From contig OX246748.1 of assembly GCA_945910005.1 (NCBI GenBank), positions 11,523,051 to 11,587,050 on the forward strand: 64,000 nt of DNA, read 5' to 3'. Each line of letters opens with the position of its first letter. Within the stretch, counting starts at the first letter, position 1. Shown here piece by piece: positions 31,990 through 42,499 of the stretch. The position numbers and the translations under genes were made by a program. The notes under the pieces were generated by a model. It did no database searches. It was not told the DNA's origin and saw only the letters and a program-made list of their open reading frames with translations. The stretch is from Isoperla grammatica (lineage: Eukaryota; Arthropoda; Insecta; Plecoptera; Perlodidae).

Positions 31990-34900
31990 TGGTATACTGG
32001 GCGTACCCGAAGCAAAACAACCGCACTGCCCGAGCGCTATTCGTTAGACTCTACCCCTCCCGACGTCGAGATCATCTCTACCAGCAGCTTACCTCGAGAT
32101 CAGCTGGCGGTGACAGACGGCACGTTTTACCCTCGTTAGAGGTGAGTCCACCGATAATACAGTAGCTGTCGTGCACAGTCGTACACGTATTGATACACAG
32201 ACCTGGGTAGTAACGTAACGGAAGTAACACGTTACTTTAAAGAAATTGCTTTCATCAGCAAAACGTGTAAATTTTAGTCTTTTATAAAATCCCCTGCCTG
32301 TGATAACATAAAATTAAAAGGAGACACATTTAAATTTTAAAGGTATAATTTATGAAAGTAATTTAATTACTTCTTTTCAAAAGGTAACCATTTAATTAAA
32401 TTTTTGGAAAAGAGCAACATTTTGGATGAAGTAATAAGTAATGTAATTTCTCTACCAGCAGCTTACTTGGAGCATTCATCACGGCGATCTACTGATGGTG
32501 AAGTCCGAGCGCTCTTTGCTAGACTTCTATTCCTCCTGACGTTGAGATCATCTCTACCAGCAGCTTACCTCGAGATCAGCTGGCGGTGACAGACGGCACG
32601 TTTTACCATCGTTAGAGGTGAGTCCACTGACAATACAGTAGTCGTCATTGATTGATACATACCTGGGTAGTAATGTAATGGAAGTAACACGTTACTGTAA
32701 CGAAATTACTTTTTTCAGTAACTTGCCAATAATCTCATTACAAAATTCGAATGTAACGGAAAAGTAATTTAATTCATTTAATTTGGGGTTGCGTTACCAT
32801 CAGCCATGTCTGATGTTTTTTATTCTGTCGGTCTCTACTCCGTAATACTGTAATAGGATAGCATATGCATTGATTTTTAAAATGTCAAAACAAATACGGC
32901 ATCAAATTAGTAAAATTCTTAAGAAGGCTTCTAAACTGAGCTTCAAAATTACCTCACTCTTAATGTGGATTTTCAGAGTCCTTATTTGAATTGAAGGTAG
33001 GGTATCTGTGACATAAAACCAGAAGGAGACACTTTTTAACTGTCAATGTAATTTTTTAAAGTTCTTTCATGCCCTTTTCTTCATAAAAAAAGTATTGTAT
33101 TTTAATTAAATTTTTTGAAAAGTAACGGCACAGTTATTTTATTACTGAAATAATAAGTAATGTAACTTGTCTAACAGCAGCTTACTTGGGGCGTTCATCG
33201 TGCGATCTACTGGCAATGAAGCCCGAGCGCTATTCGCTAGACTTCTACCCCTCCTGACGCCGAGATCATCTCTACCAGCAGCTTACCTCGAGATCAGCTG
33301 GCGGTGACAGACGGCACGTCTTACCCTCGTTGGAGGTGAGTCCACTGACATTACAATACAGTAGCCATCATTGATTGATACAGAGACCTCGGTAGTAACG
33401 TAACGGAAGTAAACACGTTACTGACACTGTAAAGAAATTACTTTTTTAATACTGGTAACTAGGGTTGCCAACTATTAAATATGAAAATACGGGAATTTAA
33501 AAATTGATGTGAAATGTAGAGGGAAAGAGGACGGCGATGTCCCAGTTGCCCAAGGCCAAATCGCCGCAGGCGCAAAAAACGTTTTCCTATAATAGACGTT
33601 AGATCCCAGAAAATGAGAGGGATTTAATATTAACTTTGCAGGTGTAATTTTCTCATTCAATTAATGTTTAATTTGGGTGGGTAAACGGAATTAATATGTA
33701 TTGATTAAGCTGGTTACCTTCTACATTTTGTCAAGCTATTTTGCATCAGCTTTATATCTCGTTTTAAACAATTATAAAATTTTTGACACGAAAGTGAGAA
33801 TAAATAGGCCTACCAACAACTTGTAACTCGGCTGGGTGATTTGTTTCTATTGCCTAACCATTTTATGTTACATTAATAATGAAATAATTGTCTCAACATT
33901 AGACTTTAAGTTCAAAATGCTCAAACGCTGAAAACTGTGTACTGTTGTTAGTAGGCGGAAGTTAAGGAAATATGTGTTTTAACGAAATAGTGAAAATACG
34001 GGAAAACTGATTCCCGTGTAAAGTTGATACGGGAAGCGGGAAATCACAGTGGTAAACGGGATTTCCCGGGAAATACGGCAACCCTACTGGTAACTTGCCA
34101 GTTATCTATTTATAAATGTAAAAATAATTTCACTACTTTTTTCATTGTAATTTGGGGATATTATATATTTCATTGTAATTTGTGAATATAATAGGATAGC
34201 ATATTCATAATTTTTAAAACGTCAGGAAACAAAATATGGATAATAAATAAATTAATAAAATTTCTAAGAATGCCTCTAAACAGAAATTACTACCTCACTC
34301 TTAGTGTGGATTTTCAAAGTCCTAATTTACATTGAAGGTAGGTAGGGTACCTGTGGTAATATAAAATGTAAAGGTAGAGGCATTTTAATTTTAAATTTTT
34401 TAATGTAATTTCATTACTTTTTTCCAAAAAAGGTTGCATATATTTTAATTCAATTTTTGGAAAAGTAACAACATGGTAATTATTTATTACTTTTTGGCTG
34501 AAGTAATAACTTAAGTAAGGTAATTTCTCTACCAGCAGCTTGGAGACATTCGTCATGCGATCTACTGGCAATGAAGCCCGAGCGCTATTCGCTAGACTTC
34601 TATCCCTCCTGACGACGAGATCATCTCTACCAGCAGCTTACCTCGAGATCAGCTGGCGGTGACAGACTTACCGTCTTACCCTCGTTGGAGGTGAGTCCAC
34701 TGACAATACAGTAGCCGTCATTGATTGATACACATACCTCGGTAACGTAACGGAGTATTAACACATTACTGACACTGTAACGAAATTTCTTTTTCAATAC
34801 CTACTGGTAACTTGCTAGTAATCTATTTATAAATGGGAAAGTTATTTCACTACTTTTTTCATTGTAATTTGGGGATATTATGAATATATTCATTGTAATT

Positions 34901-35430
34901 TGGTTATATAATTGGATAGAATATTCATAATTTTTAAAACGTCAATAAACAAAAGTAAGGATAATAAATAAATGAATAAATTTATATGAATAGAATTTCT
35001 AAGAATGCCTCTATAATCAGAGATTACTACCTCACTCTTAATGTGGCTTTTCAAAGTCCTTATTTAAATTGAAGGTAGGGATGGGTACATGTGATAACAT
35101 AAAATCAAAAAGAGACTCATTTTAATTTAAAAGGCAATTTTTTAAAGTCTTTTCATACCCTTTTTCATAAAAAAAAACTATGACACAGTTAATTTTATTA
35201 CATTTTGACTGAAATAATAAATAATGTAATATCTCTACCAGCAGCTTACTTGGAGACGTTCGTCTTGCGATCTACTGGCAATGAAGTCCGAGCACTATTT
35301 GCTAGACTTCTATCCCTCCTGACGTCGAGATCATCTCTAACAGCAGCTTACCTCGAGATCAGCTGGCGGTGACAGACGGCACGTTTTACCCTCGTTGGAG
35401 GTGAGTCCACTGACAATACAGTAGCCGTCA
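31990..35430 (+). repeat. Five tandem ~715-bp modules, each with a ~155-160-bp exon-like core
   Basis: Cores run to 32141 (first, different 5' part), then 32459-32617, 33178-33335, 34536-34690 and 35242-35400. Each of the last four begins after a T/C-rich acceptor such as TCTCTACCAG, contains AGCAGCTTACCTCGAGATCA, and all five end GAG|GTGAGTCCAC. Between cores the sequence is AT-rich and includes AGTAACGTAACGGAAGTAAC-type words. Core lengths (159, 158, 155, 159) do not keep one frame and stops occur, so the cores look like non-coding exons or a repeat mimicking them. Spacing is ~715 bp once the hAT insertion in unit 3 is removed; the first gap is 476 bp. Confidence 0.8.
33460..34086. mobile_element. 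hAT-type nonautonomous element, 627 bp, 8-bp TSD
   Basis: Ends TAGGGTTGCC at the left and GGCAACCCTA at the right, with CTGGTAAC duplicated at 33452-33459 and 34087-34094. It interrupts the third tandem module; removing it restores the ~715-bp spacing. Internal sequence has repeated ACGGGAAA-type words; no transposase. Confidence 0.95.
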
Positions 35431-35839
35431 TTGATTGATTGATATAATTAATGGCAATCAGGGTACCCTCTCAGTCTCACCTACCTAAATTAAAATCTAT
35501 TCTTCAAGTTTAACATTTTATGTTCAGAAAGTGATGAATAACATAAACAATTGTGTTTTAGACATCCAAAAACTAAGTCATTTTATATCTACCAACACCT
35601 AAGCATATTGTAAATTGTATTGTATTGTATTACATATAACATAGTTTTTCCAGATCACATTATGGAAACTAAGTGGTGCATTCCTATTAGCCAGCGCTGT
35701 ACACTTAAAATAAACATTACTTTAAAACAAAGAAGCCCTTTGTGTTGTTATGATGTTCTGTAATGGAACGATTGTGGTTTTCTCTGTTACGTTCGGATTG
35801 TAAAGCCGCTCTATCTAAGCTGTCTGTATTCTTCTTTTC

Positions 35840-36000
35840 AGAGACACGCTTCGAGATCTTCGCTTGGCCTTCGACATCAATCAACATAGGGTGACATCAA
35901 CACAACTTCAAATCCTAAAAAACGGGCTAACATTAACGTTGAAGAAGCTATAAGATTAAAGCTAAGAAGAGAGCATTCCTACCGTATGTAAACTTAACAT
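35840..36000 (+). other. Exon-like segment after a strong acceptor
   Basis: CTTCTTTTCAG ends at about 35841 and is followed by CGCTTCGAGATCTTCGCTTG, sharing the CTTCGAGA word with the minisatellite at 36.9-37.3 kb. No sustained frame. It may continue the putative non-coding transcript of the upstream modules. Confidence 0.25.
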
Positions 36001-36518
36001 GGTGCGTGACCATCAAGCGTACATGTGGTTTACATCCTTGCAATCTGATCAAAATCAAATTGAGATCAATCAAACACAAGTTTGCTGGAATTTCGAGCAG
36101 ATGTAGGCCTGGAGAAGTTGTTGCTGTTTAACCTGCAACGGGACGTAACCATGAGAATTTAAGAACGTGAAGCACATTCAGCTAAAGATGAAGTAACCAA
36201 ATCAAAGGTAGCTAAGTACAACATCATGTTCACAATTCACAGATACAGAAGTAGGCCTATGGTATGCAGCCCCCACTCGTCCACCTCTATAATTTTTTTC
36301 CCAAAACTGTGAAGATAAAGGAAGCCCTAAAAATGTTGAAAAATTGGTGGTGAGGGATACAAGAAAAGTTTTTGTTGCTCAAACAAACTGTACGGAATAT
36401 TGCCACGAGAACTTGCCAAATACTGTACAGTGAAATACCACCCAATAATTTTGACTAAGACCTATTTACAAAACTGTGCAAGATGAAGACCTATATGAAG
36501 TCATATAACGATGGCAAT

Positions 36519-36572
36519 TGGGTGTAGCAACAACCAATCACAATCGGGTGTAGCAACAACCAATCACAATCC
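36519..36572 (+). repeat. Short tandem repeat, 2 x 26 bp
   Basis: The word GGTGTAGCAACAACCAATCA occurs at about 36520 and 36546, directly repeated with its flanks. Confidence 0.85.
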
Positions 36573-36874
36573 AGCAGATGACCACGTGACAACCTCGTAT
36601 TGGTTGGAGGATTCAAATTGTACAAAATATGATGGGCTTCTTTTATAGCGAATAGACGCGATATCTGCCATCGCCCATGGGGCGTCATGAAGAAAACCAA
36701 ATAAGTGGTTCGAAATTGTTGAGTCACTCACAAGAGTACGTTCATACTATGGTGCCTCCGAGCCCGTTTCGCACCCCAACTACAAGCAAGTTGCAAAGTA
36801 CTTAGTTCAAAATCTTCAGTTGCCACACGTAGTCCCTTGGCTAGTCAACCAATGGCAGAACTGTCCATAGAATT

Positions 36875-37312
36875 GGCTCTACAGCGAACGTCCTTCGAGA
36901 CTTTGACTGTGAACAACTTCAAGACTTCGACTGAGAACTTCCTTCAAGACTTGCTGAGAACGACTTCGAGACTTTGACTGCAGAGAACTTCCTTCGAGAC
37001 TTCGGCACTTCACAGAACGTTCTTCTCTAGTTCTACAGAGACTTTCCCTCAAGTTATTAAACCCTACAGAGAACTTTCTTTGAGACTGCCTCTACACAAA
37101 ACTTGTGGTCACCTCTGGCTCTGCAGAGCACTCCCTTCGAGACTTCGAATCTACAGAGAACTTTCTTTGAGACTTCAACTGTACAGAGAACTTCTTCGAG
37201 TTTTCTACTGAGAACGTCCTTCGAGACTTCGATTCTACAGAGAACTTCCTTCGAGACTTTGGCTCTACACAGAGCTTCCCTCGAGATCTTCACTAAAATG
37301 GCATTCCGATGA
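36875..37312 (+). repeat. Degenerate minisatellite, ~30-bp unit
   Basis: Units resembling CTACAGAGAACTTCCTTCGA followed by GACTTCGA repeat for about 430 bp with many substitutions and indels. On the - strand this gives an open frame with an EVLCRxEVSK-like decapeptide period, which I regard as repeat-generated. The array ends with TTTGAG|GTGAGTCCACC, the same donor string as the modules upstream. Confidence 0.85.
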
Positions 37313-38420
37313 CATTATTTGAGGTGAGTCCACCATTTTATTTAAACATCTTGAAAGTCTCTAAATTTGAAAATTGATTAGGTACATACTATATAGATTT
37401 GACAAATTTTTAATGTTTAAATTTATTTTACTATATTTCATTTATGGCTACTTATTCGTCAAATAGCTTGTTATCTTCATGGCAACGACCAATCAAAACC
37501 CTTGAAATCCTCCAAATAGCTTAATTGCTACAAATGATTTTCCTATTAGGAGATTGTAAGACCGGCCCTTAGTGTTCATAAATTAATGTAAAACAAACGC
37601 TTCCCCGTAATGCTCTAATATTCTATCTATATTGAAACGGTTGCAGTTTTGTAGCACTGGGTTATGGCTGTCTGTACTCTTGTTTACAGTGTCACACGCC
37701 AACACACACGATTCTACGTCTCTGTCAATGAACAACAAGAACGTCACAATCAACTTGCCTTGACGTGCGTGAGCGTTACAAAGAACTTCCTTCAAGTTCT
37801 TCACCTCTACGCAGAGAACTTCCCTCGAGAACTTCAGTAACAGCAGCATCGCAAGGAAAGCCTCATCATGCACGACGGGTAAGTCCGTTTAGTTTATTCA
37901 CCACTATCAATTTTTGACTACATAGATTTGGGTTTTGTCAATTGGTATACATAAAAGACAAACGACAAAATATATACCACCATTTTATTTAAACACATTG
38001 AAAGTCTCTCAATTTGACAATTTATATTGATTTGTCAAATTGTTTATGTATATTTCAATTTATTTTACTATATTTCATTTAGTGTTCATAAATTAATGTA
38101 AAACTAAGGCTCCCCCATATTGCTTAAATATTATTTTTCCTAGTGTAGGCCTATGATTGCAGCACTGGGTTATAGCTGTTGCCTCTTGTCTACAGTGTCA
38201 CAATATACCAACAGAGAACTCCTTCAAGTTCTTCATCTCAACGCAGAGAACTTCACTAAGAGCAGCGTCGCAAGGAAAGCCTCATCTTCCACGACGGGTA
38301 AGTCCAATGTTTTGTTTCAGTTCAGTTCAGTTTCGTTTATTCACCATGATCAATTTTTACATAGATTTGGGTTTCATCCATAGGTACCCCATACATAATA
38401 CATACAAGACAAAATACATA
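37313..38420 (+). repeat. Two tandem copies of a ~450-bp exon-like module
   Basis: Copy 1 starts near 37330 and copy 2 near 37979 (both ACCATTTTATTTAAACA). Each includes GTGTTCATAAATTAATGTAA, AGCACTGGGTTAT, CAAGTTCTTCA(C/T)CTC and ends GGAAAGCCTCATC...CACGACGG|GTAAGTCC. Copy 1 is longer because a MITE is inserted at 37445. Frames are not maintained. The donor-bearing ends again look like non-coding exons. Confidence 0.8.
37445..37568 (-). mobile_element. MITE, PIF/Harbinger-like family, copy C (inverted, one end truncated)
   Basis: It is the reverse complement of most of copies A and B and ends GACCGGCCC. The neighbouring tandem module provides the empty site: TTTCATTTAGTGTTCAT in copy 2 versus TTTCATTTA-element-TTAGTGTTCAT here, so TTA is repeated at both junctions, as expected for PIF/Harbinger. 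About 30 bp of the left terminus is missing. Confidence 0.85.
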
Positions 38421-38754
38421 ACACATACATGGCCTATGTAATTGCGTGAAAGAGATGGGATAACAGCAGCTTACCAGAGTAGAGTAATGGTTAGCCGCGA
38501 TATTAACACACAGACATATAACAACAAAAGTCAAATGAGCTTCCTCAGTAAGTGGAAATCCAAAATAGCTATTTAAATTTCACGGATTCGTATAATTAGC
38601 ATATTCGAGATCACGAACATTTTAAGTGCGAGTAAAATCATATATGCGGCTTGAATGCTAATTGGATGTAAAATGAGCCATCACATTTTACCTGAGGACA
38701 ATATGCACTTTTTGTTTAGCAAATGAAGGTTTTTTATCAGGTGCGATATGATTT

Positions 38755-39060
38755 CACCAAGAAAAAGTGGCAAAACTCAAAATTACCGGACCTATGCAAG
38801 TGCCACCCTGCAAGTGCCTGTGTGCAAATATGAATTCCCCCCCCCCCCCCCCCATCATCTTCAGGCACTAGATTAGGTATGATATTCCAATTCCACTTGC
38901 CAGCTCGCCATTGCCAGCAATCACAAATCACTAAGAAAAAGTGGCGCCCATATGCAAGTTAGAACTTTACCCCCGCCCCCCTCCCCATTATCCTCAGGCA
39001 CTAGATTACGTATGATATTCCAATTCCACTTGCCAACTTGCCGGCAACGAAGCACATGTA
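38755..39060 (+). repeat. Tandem repeat, 2 copies of ~175 bp
   Basis: Both copies carry AAGAAAAAGTGGC, a CCTATGCAAGT-like word, a C-run, TCAGGCACTAGATTA and TATGATATTCCAATTCCACT. The first C-run (38837-38853) is 17 bp. Confidence 0.9.
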
Positions 39061-39533
39061 ACATAGTGTATAAAATATCCCCCCCCCTAAATATCAGTTC
39101 TTGTAACTGACTGGTTGCCTGACTAAACATAAAAAATATTCATCATTTATTTAACCATGAAACAATCTTCACTAAAATCAAAATCATTTTTTGTTCAAAA
39201 ACACGTGAAAATAACCTAGTTGCATGTTGGCAGCCACAGTAGACAAAAGGGGGCGACCAGTAAAAAACGGGGGGGAGTAGGTGTCCACAGGCAAATCGAC
39301 GGTAGCGGGAGAAAGGAAGAACGATATTTGACAACTCTTCACTCAGCAATTCATTTTCAAAATGTTATGGTTTTAGAAGTAGTCTACTCTACAGGTCTAC
39401 GTAGGTAGAAGAATCTAATGTTACATAACAGGTTACAACCTGATAATTGTGTTGGGAATCGTTGACTTCCAATTTGGGCTTAGCAATTAATTGTGCATTT
39501 TGCAATGTAGGTTCCATCACATCTAGGTATTAT

Positions 39534-39560
<27 letters not shown>
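39534..39560 (+). repeat. Poly(C) run, 27 bp
   Basis: The longest homopolymer in the window, followed shortly by a G-run at 39586. Confidence 0.95.
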
Positions 39561-39566
<6 letters not shown>

Positions 39567-40139
39567 TGTATGACGAGTTAGGTTGGGGGGGGGCGTTAAC
39601 CTTAAACACAGTGTAAAATTAAATTAGTTTTAATTTCACCAAGCCCAATTGGGCAATTACTATTAAAATACCTAAGTTTGTACTGGTTTGCGAGTCTCGA
39701 ACCGATTGCAATTATGGTTCGAGTTCCCTTTTTAATCTAACTCGAAACCAACGATTTTATCATGTTTTACATACGATCAGTATCGTGTACACATATCAGT
39801 ATTACACTCGATTTGAGAATAGCCTTCACTGTTAAAAGAATACCTTTTGTTGATATTATTCTAATTTCGTTGTTTTGATTGCAAATGGGAACGCGTCGCG
39901 TCAAGTCAGCCCACGCCTTGCTCATCGAGACACCGGCCGTGACGTGGAACATCGTGATGGTTCTATGACATCATTCATTCAATCACCTCACATTCAACCA
40001 CCCTCTGAATAGTGACGGGAGGCAGCGAGGAGATGGGCTGGATGGATTAGTTTCCATGTAACCCCTCTCCGCGCTGCCGACTGACCGAGATTACTTCAGC
40101 GGTGATGATCCCGTCACTATTCAAATGGCTTCACTCATT
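39561..40139. other. Non-coding interval
   Basis: No gene recognised; 39890-40090 is somewhat GC-richer (GTGACGTGG, CCGACTGACCG). Confidence 0.4.
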
Positions 40140-40330
40140 ATTTTCTACCTTTCAATTCTTTGCTTGCTTCATTCTTTGCTCTTTGTTTTCTTGCTTGCTC
40201 CATTCGTTGCTCTTTGTTTTCTTGCTTGCTCCATTCGTTGCTCGCTTCATTCTTTGCTTCATTAGTTCTTTGTTTGCTTCTCTCTTTCCTTGCATCATTC
40301 ATTCATTGCTTGCATCTTTTCTATTATCAT
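40140..40330 (+). repeat. Pyrimidine-rich minisatellite
   Basis: Units of about 31 bp with TTGCTTGCTCCATTCGTTGC and TCTTTGTTTTC words are repeated imperfectly. Leu/Phe/Cys-rich open frames across it are repeat shadows. Confidence 0.85.
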
Positions 40331-40339
40331 CATCAGTTG

Positions 40340-40455
40340 TATTGGTAAAATAATAACACAAATAATTTTGGTATTAAATATATATTTATTGATATAATTA
40401 CAATGTGGTAAAATAATAACACAAATAATGTTGGTATTAAATATATATTTATTAT
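40340..40455 (+). repeat. Tandem duplication, 2 x ~60 bp
   Basis: GGTAAAATAATAACACAAAT through AAATATATATTTATT occurs twice in succession. On the - strand both copies contain AATAAA (TTTATT at 40385-40390 and 40448-40453), placed suitably downstream of the - strand stop at 40616. Confidence 0.9.
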
Positions 40456-40615
40456 GTTACACTGTATGTAAATAATTGTACATATAATATGTAATAAAAT
40501 ATATAGAAATAAAAAAAAAAACTAAGTCTTTTTAATGAAAAAAAATAAACTAAGTCCAAAACCTAGTGCTTCCTATTGCAAGTTTGAAAAGCCCTGTTGG
40601 AGATAGCCATTTTTT

Positions 40616-40775
40616 TTACAGGCAAGAAATCGTGCGACCAGGTTTAGCGCAAAGCTTTGGCTTGCCACTCGGACTATACCCTCCAATACTGGACGAGACT
40701 GATGATGACCGAATATTAGTCCTCATGGTCAAATCATCGGTCTCGTCGGCAGTACGATTGGTTTGCCAAACCTTT
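40616..40775 (-). CDS. Probable 3'-terminal coding exon of an unrecognised - strand gene
   Basis: On the - strand, TTGTTGTTGCAG forms a good acceptor ending at 40776. The exon reads KVWQTNRTADETDDLTMRTN, then a Ser-rich SSSVSSSIGGYS, and ends GRTISCL followed by TAA (40616-40618). GC content jumps to about 50% exactly across this interval, and two AATAAA signals follow downstream on the same strand. The sequence looks like a hydrophilic cytoplasmic tail, for example of a membrane receptor, but I recognise no family. The opposite strand is also open (acceptor TTTTTTTTACAG), so strand is not certain. Upstream exons should lie to the right. Confidence 0.4.
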
Positions 40776-40961
40776 CTGCAACAACAAACAATACAGTTAT
40801 GAGCATAGGTAAGACGATCTGTTTGCATTACTGGAAGAAAAGTTAGAGAGCAACACATCATTTCCACTATAACCATGAATTAATCGCGGGGTAATGGTCC
40901 GATTTCAATAAGAATTTACGTTACAACTTACAAGCCATGTTTAAAGTGCAATAATTACTAT

Positions 40962-41423
40962 TAGGAATGTCAAACGATATGAAATTCCATATCGATAATC
41001 GCAACAACAATAAATCATTATCGCGATACATCGCGATAATATCGGCGCAAAAAAAATATCGTCTTGATATTGCATTTTCAATTTTCATCGCGATATATCG
41101 CCGCGATATTATGAAATAAGCACTAATACTACTTTTTAACATTGCATCATATGTGGGGGGTGGGGGATTGCAACAAGAAAATTCATTCAATAGTTTTCTT
41201 GCGGCTACATCGAAGGAGGGCACTCGGCGGCTGGTCGGTGGTCGCTCTGCTAACGTTGAGCAGGCGTCAAATTCAAATATGAAATCAAGTCGCCGCGATT
41301 ATCGGGATATCTCACAGAATTTAATATCGAACGATTATCGCGATACGGCTAGCCATATCGTGATAACATCGATATACAATATTATCGATATGTATCGATA
41401 TGCGATTATCGTTGACATTCCTA
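40962..41423. mobile_element. hAT-type MITE, 462 bp, 8-bp TSD
   Basis: Ends TAGGAATGTC and GACATTCCTA, with ATTACTAT duplicated at 40954-40961 and 41424-41431. Subterminal regions are full of TATCGATA/TCGCGATA palindromic words. No transposase. The terminus is related to that of the 25376 element (TAGGGATGTC). Confidence 0.95.
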
Positions 41424-41635
41424 ATTACTATCCTTTAGCAAGGGTAACGTTAACAAATACCTAAACTCTCGACTAGTGCTTTGCGCGGTGAGTACATCAG
41501 TCTACATAATCAATAGCCACCTGGGGAAACTTTGCATTACAATATAATATATCCGGACAAAGCCAAAAAAAAACTTAAATAGTTCTGTTGCTATACTGAA
41601 CATTCTTAATGCCCTCTCATCCATTGTTAACTTAA

Positions 41636-42495
41636 CCCTTTTGTTGCATCATTAAAAATCCTCTGTCTGCAAAATTAGTCAAACACACCCCAAAAATGAA
41701 ATAATTTTGTTTGGCCAAGACATTATTTAAATTTGAAATTGAAGACTTCCCCACAAGCCACGACCCAGAATCAAATTTTTAATTGTTCACACATTATTTG
41801 CATTGTTGTGGTTTTTTTAAACTTAAAAAGCATTCGGCACTAAATGTTGCAGATATGGTCTCTGGCGGCGAAATCGTGAAGTAGTAGTTAGAGGGCAACA
41901 GAGCCGCTGGATGTCATTTGTCAGTGTTTATTTGAGAATGGCAACGATTCCAAAGAAACATAAGCAATATTGTTGTGTTTTGTATCCAAGATGCCTTTGT
42001 TATTATGGAGATTTTGGATCAGGGCTGATGTTTGTAAACACACACTAAGTATCCGAAGTTCATGTTCTGATCGTAATGTTAATTAACCACATGCAATTAA
42101 AAAAACACCGATTAACACTGTCTCTCTTCATTGAGGTTCCTTTGGGCTCTATTTGCTTTCAAATATATGTATTTTCCAGAATAAAGTTAAAAACTTACTT
42201 TGTGCAATAACATGTTTAGGCGGATCCATGATCTCCTGTCAGTCAGATGTCAGTTTGTTACCCTCTAACTTTCAGCCATGTTGCACAGCAGTGGTGCTAT
42301 CTCTTGACACATTTAGTGTCGAATAGGTAAACCTTCCCAAAAATATGCACATGAATGCTGATGCAATTTAGAGGTGGAAAATGAACTTTTAGAGACGCAT
42401 CGCCTGTTAGCCTCATGTTCTTTTTTCGAGTGGTCGAATTTCGCATCCATTATGTATTTTTCTACTTTGACTAGTCGTTCTACGCAGCAAAAGGG
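41636..42495. mobile_element. piggyBac-like nonautonomous element, 860 bp, TTAA target
   Basis: TTAA at 41632-41635 precedes CCCTTTTGTTGC; GCAGCAAAAGGG precedes TTAA at 42496-42499. TTAA duplication and CCCTTT termini are the piggyBac hallmark. No long transposase frame remains; a small - strand frame starting MDPPKHVIAQ lies near 42230. The interior has short repeated words with GATGTCA and CAGTTTG. Confidence 0.85.
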
Positions 42496-42499
42496 TTAA

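Noticed and set aside
37057..37293. - strand frame with a decapeptide period (EVLCRxEVSK)
   Set aside because: The period follows directly from the ~30-bp minisatellite unit; no start or exon context supports translation.
39690..39735. tRNA-like B-box word near TCTCGAACCGATT
   Set aside because: No A box or cloverleaf arms could be assembled around it.
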